Origin: a virus
IMG/VR virus record: IMGVR_UViG_3300044673_000327
Span: 21,289-85,288 of that record
Length of the DNA: 64,000 nt
Direction: 5' to 3' (one strand)
Shown: positions 31,190-38,895 of the stretch, piece after piece
Numbering within the stretch: position 1 is the stretch's first letter
Layout of the letters: each line of letters starts with the position of its first letter
Notes under the pieces: model-generated
Told to the model about the DNA's origin: nothing
Seen by the model: the letters and a program-made list of their open reading frames with translations, nothing else
Database searches by the model: none
Position numbers and translations under genes: made by a program

Positions 31190-31500
31190 TTTATTTTCTT
31201 TTTCAGTCGTGGGATGGATAGACCCCCGAGTGTTAGCGAGGGGATGGGGGTGATGGAGAGATGGTAGACGGGAGCGAACGCTATCCCCCTCCCGCGGGAC
31301 GGAGAGACTAGGGCGAGGTTTAAATCCCCTCTAGTAGGCTTCGGGATAGTCGGCTATCTCTTTACCCCACTCGTGGGATTCAAGACCTTTAAGCGAGGTT
31401 TATAACCCACTAGAGAGGGCTAAGGACTAGGATTATCCTCTCGTGTTAACCCAAGTCTTTTCGAGGGGAAGAGATCGCCCGCCCCGTGTAGTATGTTTGT
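31190..31500 (+). ncRNA. candidate structured RNA region
   Basis: No convincing ORF occurs from 30934 to 31796. Inside it, two related blocks occur: GCGAGGTTTAAATCCCCTCTAG near 31313 (shown to 20 bases as GCGAGGTTTAAATCCCCTCT) and GCGAGGTTTATAACCCACTA near 31393, both followed by an AGGGCT-like segment. Short hairpins such as CCCAC-TC-GTGGG lie between them. Repeated structured blocks beside a TnpB-like gene suggest a non-coding RNA. Strand is a guess. Confidence 0.3.
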
Positions 31501-31595
31501 AGTTCACTTATCAAGAGCGTTGACGTTCCCCGATCGCCCCGTTATTAAACATCGCAACTATGCTACGTCCTCTATAGTTGCTGTTAGAATTAAAG

Positions 31596-31610
31596 GATAG
31601 CTACGCTATA
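31596..31610 (+). promoter_or_regulatory. class B leader element
   Basis: GATAGCTACGCTATA followed by GGGTATGAGTT. It lies 186 nt before the SSB start, with a class A element in between. Confidence 0.45.
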
Positions 31611-31733
31611 TAGGGTATGAGTTAATTCGTTGGGGTAATTAACTCTATCTTCTTCTTTCATAGAGCTTTCGGTATTAGTAGATCGTTCTAGGAAGGGAAA
31701 GATATTTCCGAACTTGTCGTCTACCCCCGACTC

Positions 31734-31756
31734 TTTTTTAGGTAAGCCCTTCGGGG
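31734..31756 (+). promoter_or_regulatory. class A leader element
   Basis: It ends AGGTAAGCCCTTCGGGG, 40 nt before the SSB ATG at 31797. Confidence 0.65.
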
Positions 31757-31796
31757 TAATAGTAATTGTAATCAACTCAACTTGAGGTTTAATTCT

Positions 31797-32285
31797 ATGC
31801 GTAGCATGAACGTCCATATCATCTCGGGCAACATCGGCGGATATATCACCAAAGTTCGCAACGAACAAGGTGAACTCGAACGTAAGTTCTTCGACCGTCC
31901 AGTGATGAGCAAGACTTCTTCTGGCAAGAAGCTTATCATCCTGACCGTCGCCGTGACCGTCGGTGTCAAGAAAGGTGACGAGTGGACGAACGAAACCCTC
32001 TGGAAGGAATTCCGCTTCTGGGATAACGATGCCTCTTTCCTCGCGGAGTATTCCGCTCAGGGAAATTTCATCGAGATCCAGTACGAGGAAATCCCGAACG
32101 TTTGGATGGACGAGAACGGCAAGAAACGCTACGGCGATCCCGATCTCCGCGTCGTCCGGTTCGTTCTTCCTAAGATGAATCGTTCTGCCAAACCCTCGAA
32201 CGGTGACGATGACTTCGAGGCGATGACCGTCCCGACCGAGGCTCCCGAACTAACTGCCGAAGAGTTAGCCGACATCCCCATGTAA
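31797..32285 (+). CDS. ssb: single-stranded DNA-binding protein
   Basis: An OB-fold SSB: MNVHIISGNIGGYITKVRNE at the start, then the KKLIILTVAVTVGVKKGDEW and WKEFRFWDN strands, and a disordered acidic tail finishing EELADIPM, the tip that in bacterial SSBs docks partner proteins (usually D-D-I-P-F). It coats ssDNA during replication and recombination. The open frame extends to a TTG at 31782, but ATG 31797 or 31806 fits the family N terminus and the GAGG ribosome binding site. It is a class A module with its own terminator. Confidence 0.85.
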   Translation: MRSMNVHIISGNIGGYITKVRNEQGELERKFFDRPVMSKTSSGKKLIILTVAVTVGVKKGDEWTNETLWKEFRFWDNDASFLAEYSAQGNFIEIQYEEIPNVWMDENGKKRYGDPDLRVVRFVLPKMNRSAKPSNGDDDFEAMTVPTEAPELTAEELADIPM

Positions 32286-32312
32286 TCCCGATTTCAATCT
32301 CCTAATCCGGCT

Positions 32313-32360
32313 CCCTAGTCCTCTTCGGAAGACTAGGGATTTTCTTCTTTCCACGGGCTT
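32313..32360 (+). terminator. terminator followed by CCACGGGCTT
   Basis: CCCTAGTC pairs with GACTAGGG, then ATTTTCTTCTTT and CCACGGGCTT. Confidence 0.75.
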
Positions 32361-32387
32361 TCCCCCAACTCTCAACAGGTTATCCCC

Positions 32388-32654
32388 ATGAGCTACGAAT
32401 ACCAGTACGACACCGATCGCTATCCCGTTCCCGCCTATCCCGAGAACGAACACCTGGACGAACCGACCCTCACTCCCTACGACAAGGGGCTATTCGACGG
32501 AGTGACCTATAACCTTTCCGAGGAATTGATCCGGCACATCGACGATGCCGATTACGTTCGGGGATACCTCGATGGAGTGCGGGAGGCGATCGCTTCCAAG
32601 AGATACCTTCTCTCCCTACAGGGGAAGGTTAAACCCCATCCCGATAGCTTCTGA
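32388..32654 (+). CDS. hypothetical protein, 88 aa
   Basis: Not recognised. It has a Tyr/Pro-rich N terminus (YEYQYDTDRYPVPAYPENEH) and a helical C-terminal half (YVRGYLDGVREAIASKRYLL). It follows the SSB terminator by 28 nt and has no class A leader of its own, so it may be expressed by read-through. Confidence 0.62.
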   Translation: MSYEYQYDTDRYPVPAYPENEHLDEPTLTPYDKGLFDGVTYNLSEELIRHIDDADYVRGYLDGVREAIASKRYLLSLQGKVKPHPDSF

Positions 32655-32812
32655 ACGCGGTACGCTACGCTCGAACTACAATTCGGGGAAGTAGGATTGA
32701 CCCGGTTCTCTCCGTTCCCCGTCAATCCCCCGCGTACCCTCTAGAATATTTTCGGGGTAGCCTTTTCCATCCCCCCGAATATCTCTTTTCCCTACACGCG
32801 CGGGTATTATAT

Positions 32813-32836
32813 CTCTATTAGGTTAGCCCTTCGGGG
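32813..32836 (+). promoter_or_regulatory. class A leader element
   Basis: It ends AGGTTAGCCCTTCGGGG, 34 nt before the ATG at 32871; the T-run is reduced to CTCTATT. Confidence 0.6.
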
Positions 32837-32870
32837 CGTTCGGCAGTTGTAATTCCACTTGAGGTTTATT

Positions 32871-33074
32871 ATGCGATTAATAACGATTGTCGGTGATGCG
32901 GTTCCCCGTGGCGGGACATATCACGCGGTAGCCGTGTACGAAACTTCTGCGGGTCGTCGTACCAAGACCGTAACTATTCCGGGATTTACCGGAACCTATC
33001 GAGGGTTTTGGGATCGACAACCTTTCGATGAAGTATTGAACATCGACGAAGTTCCTAGTTGGCTATTGAAATAA
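32871..33074 (+). CDS. hypothetical beta-rich protein, 67 aa
   Basis: Not recognised. It is a small beta-rich domain (RLITIVGDAVPRGGTYHAVAVY, then RRTKTVTIPGFTGTYRGFW) with an acidic C terminus. The ATG at 32871 is preceded by CTTGAGG, the same ribosome binding site as SSB; a TTG at 32859 is the alternative. Confidence 0.62.
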   Translation: MRLITIVGDAVPRGGTYHAVAVYETSAGRRTKTVTIPGFTGTYRGFWDRQPFDEVLNIDEVPSWLLK

Positions 33075-33088
33075 TTCTTTTATCTCTT

Positions 33089-33134
33089 TCCTTCTCTCAT
33101 CTCGGGGGAAGGATTTCTTTTTTGTCGCGGGCTT
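33089..33134 (+). terminator. terminator followed by TCGCGGGCTT
   Basis: CCTTC pairs with GAAGG around a TCTCATCTCGGGG loop, then ATTTCTTTTTT; the 3' element is TCGCGGGCTT. The last bases enter the terminase gene on the other strand. Confidence 0.65.
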
Positions 33135-34743
33135 AATTCCTCGCGTGGAATTCCTCCATCGCAGTCTCCAGTCTCCGACGTACACCCAATCCCTTGAAGG
33201 CGAGGGCGAGGGAATCCACACAATCGTTATAGGCAACGGAACCGAATTGGGTTAGCTCGTTAATCCACGGACTCCAATCGATATACCGATTGAAGTAGAC
33301 TAACCCGTTGTGGAATAGACCCGTCATGCCGAGAAGATGACTCAGCTTATCGCCCCCGAGTTTGATGCCGTACACCTGCATCGAGTACAGTCCCTTCTCG
33401 TTGTGGATGTATTGAGTGAAGTCCATGACAAGGGATGCCTGATACGCCACGTCCTCGATGTAAACACGCCACGGGGTAACGCCATCGTCCCATTCCTCGT
33501 ATAGTTCCAATATCACCTCGCACTTATCGAGGTTGGATACCCACTTCCCGCGTCTACCATCGAGAACGTAGAAATGATCGCCTCTTTTCCCGAGTAGGGT
33601 GATGACGGTATAACAGGCTTTTTCTTTCTCCGATACGGCGAGATCGATACCGATAGCGAAGGAATCGAACGCGGTTCCGAGGGGGATGTCTTTGTAGAGA
33701 ATCCACGAGGGATCGATGCTCATCCCCTCGACTCGAACGACAACGTTCTGGTACTGGAACGAGAAGCCGAAGGGGTCTTCCCTCTGGAGTGTCTTGAGCT
33801 TTTCTGTCGGCCACCAATCGGGCCAGTAGGAAACGAGATTCCCCGAACCGTCATCGATAAGCGCCGATTGCTCGATAACCTTCCAGCCCTTTTCGGTCGT
33901 AAAGTCGGTGCAGTATATGTCATCGGGACGCATCCGAGTCCCTACACAGATCATCCGACCCCCATCGAGTAGGGTCGGTTTGATAACCGAATGGAACTTG
34001 GTTTGAATCTTCTCTCTCGTCTTGAGACTGGCGATGTCATCGGGAGATTTGATGATGTCGTCGAAGATAATAAGATGAGTACGCTTACCGACAATGGAAC
34101 CGGTGATACCCGTCGCGAGCATCGTGTAATCCTCGCCCCCCGTGTTATCGATTCCCGCCCACTTGCGATCGATCGTCCAGTAAGTATCGCTCCATTTATT
34201 CCCCTTGCGAATACAGGGAAAGACTTTCCGGTATTCTTCCCCGGTGAGGGTGTCTTTGATGATACCGCTTCTAGCTAGAGCGATCGCTTGAGAGGCGGAA
34301 GCGTAAAGAATCTGTAAGGCGATACCTTCGAGGGCGTGAGTACCGATCGCCCATGCCACGAACATATCGATGCGGGTACTCTTCGCCGAACCGCGAGGGC
34401 TGAGGATCAGGATATTATCCCCAGCTATCCCTCGAAGGTGTCGGCTATCGTTGCCCGTGACGAGGTGTTCGTCCCATCTCTTGTGATGCTCCGCCCCCGC
34501 GAGAGATTTATCGGGGGGTAGATTACGGGTGACATACCAACAGAAGTAATCGAAGTCTTTCCTCGCCCGAAGAATCTCCTCGTCGTCGGTATGCCATCGA
34601 TTCTCTTTTGCGATCGCCCCCTGCCGTTCTAGTTCTCTCTCCTCGGCGCGGGCGATCTCTATATCCACGAGAGCGCGACGGTATCGGTTCTTCTTGCCCG
34701 TACCGCTCGACCTGTTCCCCCTCGTTCCCGTCCTCGATGCCAC
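33133..34743 (-). CDS. terL: terminase large subunit
   Basis: The 536-residue protein has the ATPase Walker A SPRGSAKST (115-123), Walker B HLIIFDD (223-229) with catalytic acidic residues, and the coupling motif ICVGTR (265-270). The RNase H-like nuclease follows, with Asp in FAIGIDLAVSEKEKA, YIEDVAYQ and a final Asp in NDCVDSLALA. It pumps DNA into the prohead and cuts concatemers. It lies on the (-) strand between (+) class A modules, about 900 nt from the small-subunit candidate. No class C element was found within 200 nt upstream, so its promoter is unclear. Confidence 0.93.
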   Translation of the reverse strand: MASRTGTRGNRSSGTGKKNRYRRALVDIEIARAEERELERQGAIAKENRWHTDDEEILRARKDFDYFCWYVTRNLPPDKSLAGAEHHKRWDEHLVTGNDSRHLRGIAGDNILILSPRGSAKSTRIDMFVAWAIGTHALEGIALQILYASASQAIALARSGIIKDTLTGEEYRKVFPCIRKGNKWSDTYWTIDRKWAGIDNTGGEDYTMLATGITGSIVGKRTHLIIFDDIIKSPDDIASLKTREKIQTKFHSVIKPTLLDGGRMICVGTRMRPDDIYCTDFTTEKGWKVIEQSALIDDGSGNLVSYWPDWWPTEKLKTLQREDPFGFSFQYQNVVVRVEGMSIDPSWILYKDIPLGTAFDSFAIGIDLAVSEKEKACYTVITLLGKRGDHFYVLDGRRGKWVSNLDKCEVILELYEEWDDGVTPWRVYIEDVAYQASLVMDFTQYIHNEKGLYSMQVYGIKLGGDKLSHLLGMTGLFHNGLVYFNRYIDWSPWINELTQFGSVAYNDCVDSLALAFKGLGVRRRLETAMEEFHARN

Positions 34744-34857
34744 TAAAGATCGCCCCCGTCTCTACACGGGTCTTATCTTTCCTACATCGGGGGACTCGGG
34801 GTACAATCTAACGAATTCAGGTTTCATGATAGAAGGCTCGGGTGTTCCATCTCTTCA

Positions 34858-34900
34858 GCGCGAGCGAAGCGCTGGCGTAGCCAGTTCGCCCCACCTTTTT
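34858..34900. repeat. palindromic GC-rich repeat of cyanobacterial type
   Basis: AGCGCGAGCGAAGCGCTGGC is followed by GTAGCCAGTTCGCC. AGCGC/GCGCT and TGGC/GCCA pair. Sequences of this kind are dispersed in cyanobacterial genomes. It lies in the 458-nt gap upstream of the terminase gene, where I see no gene. Confidence 0.4.
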
Positions 34901-34964
34901 CCTATTCCGATCGCGTACAATGAAGAAGTACACCGAGACGGTCGGTAAATTGTACTAGGTTCGG

Positions 34965-34997
34965 AGAGGGGGCGATCGTGGATCACCCCCTCTCTTT
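34965..34997 (+). terminator. hairpin, possible terminator
   Basis: AGAGGGGG pairs with CCCCCTCT around a 13-nt loop, followed by CTTTATG. The T-run is weak. Confidence 0.4.
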
Positions 34998-35112
34998 ATG
35001 GTTGGATTATTTGTTTTTAGAATCACCATTCTGCACACCGAATAATATTCCTGATAGTAATCCTTTTGAATCGGGAAAGACGATCGCTAATCCCTTCTTT
35101 CGAGTATCGAGT

Positions 35113-35136
35113 CTTTTTTTAGGTTAGCCCTTCGGG
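35113..35136 (+). promoter_or_regulatory. class A leader element
   Basis: CTTTTTTTAGGTTAGCCC then TTCGGG, 66 nt before the ATG at 35203, the longest spacing of the class. Confidence 0.65.
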
Positions 35137-35202
35137 TTGATCTGTAATGTAAACCACCCCACTCTCTTCACGGGGTATTTTCAACCAAAGGATTAATCGA
35201 TC

Positions 35203-35523
35203 ATGAATACTTTCCATCACATCATTGACCTCTGCATTATTCTCTCCGCTTTATCTTTAACCCTTCTCTCCTTTCTTCCTCTCCTCTTTAAAGGGATTAT
35301 CTGCCTCCAGAAGTTCCCGAGCAAAGTCCGTCAATGCCGAGCCGACAAACGACAAGCTCTCTACCGTCAAGCTGTTGCTCGTGAGTTCGATGCGTTGATG
35401 AAACATCCCTATCACGATCTCAAGAAGTACGTTCGACATCTCGCCCTACCGACCGACGATATGAAGAAGCCTACGATAGCGTGGGCGATCGCTAACTATC
35501 ACGTTCAGAGTTACGGTCTCTAG
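35203..35523 (+). CDS. membrane protein with SAP-like C terminus
   Basis: An N-terminal transmembrane helix (about residues 8-32, LCIILSALSLTLLSFLPLLF) precedes a basic helical domain. The C-terminal 40 residues (HDLKKYVRHLALP, then DDMKKPTIAWAIANYHV) resemble the helix-extension-helix at the end of 29251-29862, so a membrane-tethered DNA-binding protein is possible. It is a class A module with its own terminator. Confidence 0.6.
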   Translation: MNTFHHIIDLCIILSALSLTLLSFLPLLFKGIICLQKFPSKVRQCRADKRQALYRQAVAREFDALMKHPYHDLKKYVRHLALPTDDMKKPTIAWAIANYHVQSYGL

Positions 35524-35532
35524 TCTCTTCCC

Positions 35533-35571
35533 CCCCTCCCATCGGAGGGGATTGTCTTTTCCCACGGGCTT
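35533..35571 (+). terminator. terminator followed by CCACGGGCTT
   Basis: CCCCTCC-CATC-GGAGGGG, then ATTGTCTTTT and CCACGGGCTT. Confidence 0.75.
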
Positions 35572-35660
35572 TCGATAGAATCCCCGGTTAGTCTCGCACT
35601 AACATCTCGACCTTTGACGGACTGCTTTAACTTTAAGCTACGGGGAGCGTGACTATTCTA

Positions 35661-36254
35661 TCACCCTTCCTTCGCCTCGATCAAGATCGTCTCGATCGCT
35701 TTCTCTAAAGCCTCCTCGAAAGAACTCCCCTTGAAGATCTCCCGTAACCCATCCGCCATGCGCATCATCCCCGCTTTCTCGAACTCCTCTTTCTCTTGAA
35801 GATTGCCGATGCGGATGAAGGTATCGATCGCCTTGACCGCGCTGTTACGGAGGTGCGGGAGAACCTGTAGGAACTTCTCGTCGGGGATGGAATCCTGCCC
35901 GGCTTTCACTCTCATGGTCGCCATGTCCAGATCCTCTACCGTATCCACGATCAACTTCTGTATCGTGCCGATAGGATCGAATCCCCGATAGTCCGCTAAC
36001 TTCTCGTTGAGGGCTAAAGCTCTGGCTCCCGCGGTCTTATATCTCTCGTACCAATTACTCACCCCGTCGATCGATACCTTGAACTCGGGACTGAGATCGA
36101 GAAGGTATCTCTGGATGTCCGATAGTCGCGGGTTAGGACGGTTGGCGATCGCCAGTAATCCCGCGTCCTGATCGGGAGTTAGCATCTCGCGGAACCTATC
36201 GATCTTTGTCGGGGGAGATTTACGGGGTTTGAGTATCGGTTTAGCGTCAGCCAT
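35661..36254 (-). CDS. terminase small subunit candidate
   Basis: A 197-residue helical protein. The N-terminal 90 residues look like a DNA-binding helix-turn-helix domain (MLTPDQDAGLLAIANRPNPRL, then VSIDGVSNWYERYK), and the rest is a helical oligomerisation-like region. This resembles small terminases of the Mu gp27/DUF3486 style, which recognise the packaging site. It sits near terL on the same strand and has a class C-like element about 70 nt upstream. The identification is by layout, not by a definite motif. Confidence 0.55.
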   Translation of the reverse strand: MADAKPILKPRKSPPTKIDRFREMLTPDQDAGLLAIANRPNPRLSDIQRYLLDLSPEFKVSIDGVSNWYERYKTAGARALALNEKLADYRGFDPIGTIQKLIVDTVEDLDMATMRVKAGQDSIPDEKFLQVLPHLRNSAVKAIDTFIRIGNLQEKEEFEKAGMMRMADGLREIFKGSSFEEALEKAIETILIEAKEG

Positions 36255-36324
36255 AATAGAGGAGAGGAAGGAATGAATGAATGAATTAATTTATTTTTCC
36301 GTTCTTAATCGGGGTAATTAAGAC

Positions 36325-36341
36325 GGGGGATTAGTATTCCT
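36325..36341 (-). promoter_or_regulatory. class C promoter-like element
   Basis: The (-) strand reads AGGAATACTAATCCCCC, about 70 nt before the small terminase start. CCCC replaces GGGG. Confidence 0.5.
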
Positions 36342-36376
36342 TTCTTTCTAGGTTTCGTTATAAGCCGAGGTGACAG

Positions 36377-36547
36377 ATGGTATATAAAATCGTTTGGCAA
36401 AGCAAGATAACCGGCTATCGATCGGAGGGAAGTCCGAGTGATAATTTGACAGAGCTTGAGGTGTTGACAAATAGAATGAATAAAGAATATCCAGATATAG
36501 ATCACTGGATACTCCCCGTCGATGAGTCAAATCAAAAAGGGGATTAG
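36377..36547 (+). CDS. small hypothetical protein, 56 aa
   Basis: The ORF encodes MVYKIVWQSKITGYRSEGSP and ends ILPVDESNQKGD, a beta-helix-beta-like small protein. CCGAGGTGACAG before the ATG may serve as ribosome binding site. It lies in the leader region of the small terminase gene on the other strand. Function unknown. Confidence 0.5.
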   Translation: MVYKIVWQSKITGYRSEGSPSDNLTELEVLTNRMNKEYPDIDHWILPVDESNQKGD

Positions 36548-36554
36548 TATTCCT
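36537..36554 (-). promoter_or_regulatory. class C-like element, second copy
   Basis: The (-) strand reads AGGAATACTAATCCCC, repeating the flanks of the copy at 36325-36341 (both followed by TTTCTTTCT on the (+) strand), which suggests a local duplication around the 36377-36547 ORF. Confidence 0.4.
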
Positions 36555-36581
36555 TTCTTTCTCTCTCTCCGTATCGAATCC

Positions 36582-36602
36582 TTTTTAGGTTAGCCCTTCG
36601 GG
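36582..36602 (+). promoter_or_regulatory. class A leader element
   Basis: TTTTTAGGTTAGCCCTTCGG plus G, 33 nt before the ATG at 36636. Confidence 0.65.
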
Positions 36603-36635
36603 TTATAAGTAGGTGTAGTTAATCGAGATTGAATT

Positions 36636-36818
36636 ATGTATATCGCTTTTCAATGCGCCGGTGAAGAACTCTACTGGAAGTCGGGTGGTAAGCGCGAGCC
36701 ATTGGTTCTGACTCTTGAAAAAGAGAAAGCCACTCGAATTACGTTGGGTGTGTTTCCTAAAAACTGGTGGTATCGAATGAATGACAAAGTTCAAGATCTG
36801 GATTTTCAGATCGTTTAA
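36636..36818 (+). CDS. hypothetical protein, 60 aa
   Basis: Not recognised. It is a small beta-rich protein (MYIAFQCAGEELYWKSGGKR, then TRITLGVFPKNWWYRM). It is the first of two genes in a class A module. GAGATTGAATT precedes the ATG. Confidence 0.6.
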   Translation: MYIAFQCAGEELYWKSGGKREPLVLTLEKEKATRITLGVFPKNWWYRMNDKVQDLDFQIV

Positions 36819-36830
36819 TTGGAGGAGTTT

Positions 36831-36980
36831 ATGTATATCAGAATCAAAGACTATCTTCCCGATGCGAACATCTCTCCCGAAGTTCAAGTACGGGTCGATG
36901 ATAACTTCAACCCGAAAGATAAATACACTCTAGACTGGCTAGAGTATTTGGTCTTACTCTGGAACTCAAGAGAAAAATAA
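36831..36980 (+). CDS. small hypothetical protein, 49 aa
   Basis: The product begins MYIRIKDYLPDANISPEVQV and ends WLEYLVLLWNSREK. A strong GGAGG lies close to the ATG, 12 nt after the preceding stop, so it is co-translated with 36636-36818. A terminator follows. Confidence 0.6.
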   Translation: MYIRIKDYLPDANISPEVQVRVDDNFNPKDKYTLDWLEYLVLLWNSREK

Positions 36981-37004
36981 TTAATTCATTCCTCTCCTTC
37001 CTCT

Positions 37005-37049
37005 CCTTCCTCTCTTATCGAGGGGAAGGATTCTTTTTTCCACGGGCTT
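37005..37049 (+). terminator. terminator followed by CCACGGGCTT
   Basis: TCCTTCCTC arm and GAGGGGAAGGA arm, then TTCTTTTTT and CCACGGGCTT. Confidence 0.7.
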
Positions 37050-37052
37050 TAT

Positions 37053-37793
37053 CTATACCCCTCTCCACAACTTACGGGATTCGGCGCGGTTGACATTATC
37101 GAGTCGGATCTGTTGACCGATTCTATTACTCTCGATCTCCATCGTCTGATCGGCCGCTTGACGTTGTAGTCTCTCGCGGTTTTGGGCTTGCGTTCCCTCG
37201 AACCGGACATTCTGATCGCCCTGCGCCCCGATCTGGGCGATGTTATACCCCGATTGCTCTCTCGCCAATCGGGATCTATTCTCGGTATCGACACCCATCC
37301 TCTGGATCTGATTGGTATTATCGACGTTCATACGTTGGATCTGATTGCCGTTATCGACGTTCATCCTCTGGATAGTCTGGTCGCTACCCTCGCGTTGGAT
37401 GCGGGATGTACTCTCGGTATTCGCCCCGATCTCCCCGAGTCGGTACTGATTGGCGAGTCCCATTAATTCCCTCTGGTTCGCCTGTTGTTGGGTGATGAGG
37501 GCAGAATAATCGGAAGAACCCGAACCCGTCGATGAACCGGAAGAATCGGGATTGAAAGATGGATTAGAACCACCACCTCCCGAACCTCCCCCGTTACGGA
37601 GGGCGTTTAATCGTTGGTTTAATTCCTCTTCGGCTATCTGTTCCTGTAGTTTCTTCTGGCGGATCTGGCTATCGTTGAGCATCGAGGCGCCACCTCTTCC
37701 GTAACTAGCCTGTCCCCCCCCGCCCCCAGAACCGAACGGACCGTAAGATTTACCCGGCCCACCTATCTCGATCGGACTCCAACTGATACTCAT
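37053..37793 (-). CDS. low-complexity internal virion protein with QRMNVDN repeats
   Basis: A 246-residue Gly/Ser/Gln/Asn-rich protein. Residues about 130-170 hold a decapeptide repeat (IQRMNVDNGNQ, IQRMNVDNTNQ, IQRMGVDTENR). The first half is Gly-rich and disordered and the second half is charged and helical. It is the last gene of an eight- to ten-gene (-) cluster of similar proteins. Such clusters often encode ejection proteins that leave the capsid with the DNA; this is inference from composition and context. Confidence 0.55.
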   Translation of the reverse strand: MSISWSPIEIGGPGKSYGPFGSGGGGGQASYGRGGASMLNDSQIRQKKLQEQIAEEELNQRLNALRNGGGSGGGGSNPSFNPDSSGSSTGSGSSDYSALITQQQANQRELMGLANQYRLGEIGANTESTSRIQREGSDQTIQRMNVDNGNQIQRMNVDNTNQIQRMGVDTENRSRLAREQSGYNIAQIGAQGDQNVRFEGTQAQNRERLQRQAADQTMEIESNRIGQQIRLDNVNRAESRKLWRGV

Positions 37794-37813
37794 ACTCTTT
37801 CTCTCCTATAGAT

Positions 37814-38881
37814 TTACCAATAACTGAAGTTCGGGGTAGACCCGAAGGCGATCGCCGCTTGCAGTTGACGGTTACGCTCGTTACTCCGACTATCTCTCGC
37901 CATCGCTTCCCGTTGTAATCCGAGGTTGGCGTAGAACCGGTTCTGTTCCGCCGATAGATTATTCCGAGAGATCTCCGCTTGCAGTTCCTGCCCGCGTCGG
38001 GTAGTATCGTTACTCATCCGATTGGCTTCCCGTTGCGCCTCGATGTTATTGTTCTGTAATCCCGCCTCGATACGGATACGGGCGGCGTTCTGGGCGAGGG
38101 TCAGTTGATTGTTCGCCTGACTCGCCGCTAGTTGGTTAGCCGCGGCGGTAGAGGCGGCGTTGATCTGTTGACCCTGTAGAAAAGATTGATAGTTGAAACC
38201 CTCGCGTTGGAACTGGCGATCGTCCTGAGACGCGATCCGATTGACCTCGTTCTCCCGTCCCCAAGCCTGACCCGCGTTGAATCTCCCCTCTTGGAGTAAT
38301 CGGTTATCTCTCCGTGTCTCGTACTCCTCGATCGCCCGTTGCGCCGCCTCGATAGCGGTCTGCTGTTGATCCATCACTCCCGCTACCTCGTTACCCACTC
38401 CCGCCCCGGTCAGGGATCGGAAACCTCCCTGAAGATCCTTGAGGGAGGTGGTCGTGAACATCGAGGGAGTCTTCGGGGTGTTATCGATAGTGATACTCGG
38501 GGCTACGGTAGAGGTGGTGGACGTTCCCCCCGTTCGGGCGATGTTACCCACGGGATTGGACGAGAGGGATACCCCGCTCCCCCCGTAGATGGTGTTCCGT
38601 TTCTCGTTATCGTTCTTGACGGAGTTCATGAAACTGACTCCTCCCTTGCCCGAGGGATCGACGGTCGGGACTTGGAGATCGAACCCCCCGCTTCCCCCGC
38701 TACCGACGTTACCGAAACTGCCCGCGTTACCGAGAAGGGTAGAGCGGGACGGATTGAAGTTACCGACCGAGGAAATGGAATTCGATCGCGAACTACCGGT
38801 CTTGTTCCCGAACTCCCCGATATTATCCCGTACCCTCTTACCGAGGTCGGAAGCCTTGCCGATCTGATTGACCTTCGCCAT
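37814..38881 (-). CDS. low-complexity internal virion protein
   Basis: A 355-residue protein. Residues 1-150 are Gly/Ser/Asn-rich and disordered (SRSTLLGNAGSFGNVGSGGSGGF), and residues 165-350 form a Gln/Asn/Arg-rich helical region (QQTAIEAAQRAIEEYETRRDN, then LAASQANNQLTLAQNAARIR). It ends with FGSTPNFSYW. It shares its composition with 37053-37793 and 38896-39762, suggesting a set of related ejection or core proteins. Confidence 0.55.
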   Translation of the reverse strand: MAKVNQIGKASDLGKRVRDNIGEFGNKTGSSRSNSISSVGNFNPSRSTLLGNAGSFGNVGSGGSGGFDLQVPTVDPSGKGGVSFMNSVKNDNEKRNTIYGGSGVSLSSNPVGNIARTGGTSTTSTVAPSITIDNTPKTPSMFTTTSLKDLQGGFRSLTGAGVGNEVAGVMDQQQTAIEAAQRAIEEYETRRDNRLLQEGRFNAGQAWGRENEVNRIASQDDRQFQREGFNYQSFLQGQQINAASTAAANQLAASQANNQLTLAQNAARIRIEAGLQNNNIEAQREANRMSNDTTRRGQELQAEISRNNLSAEQNRFYANLGLQREAMARDSRSNERNRQLQAAIAFGSTPNFSYW

Positions 38882-38895
38882 AATTCTTTACTCCT

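Noticed and set aside
34694-34948. 84-aa (+) ORF in the gap upstream of terL
   Set aside because: It runs through the cyanobacterial-type palindromic repeat and partly opposite terL; nothing supports translation.
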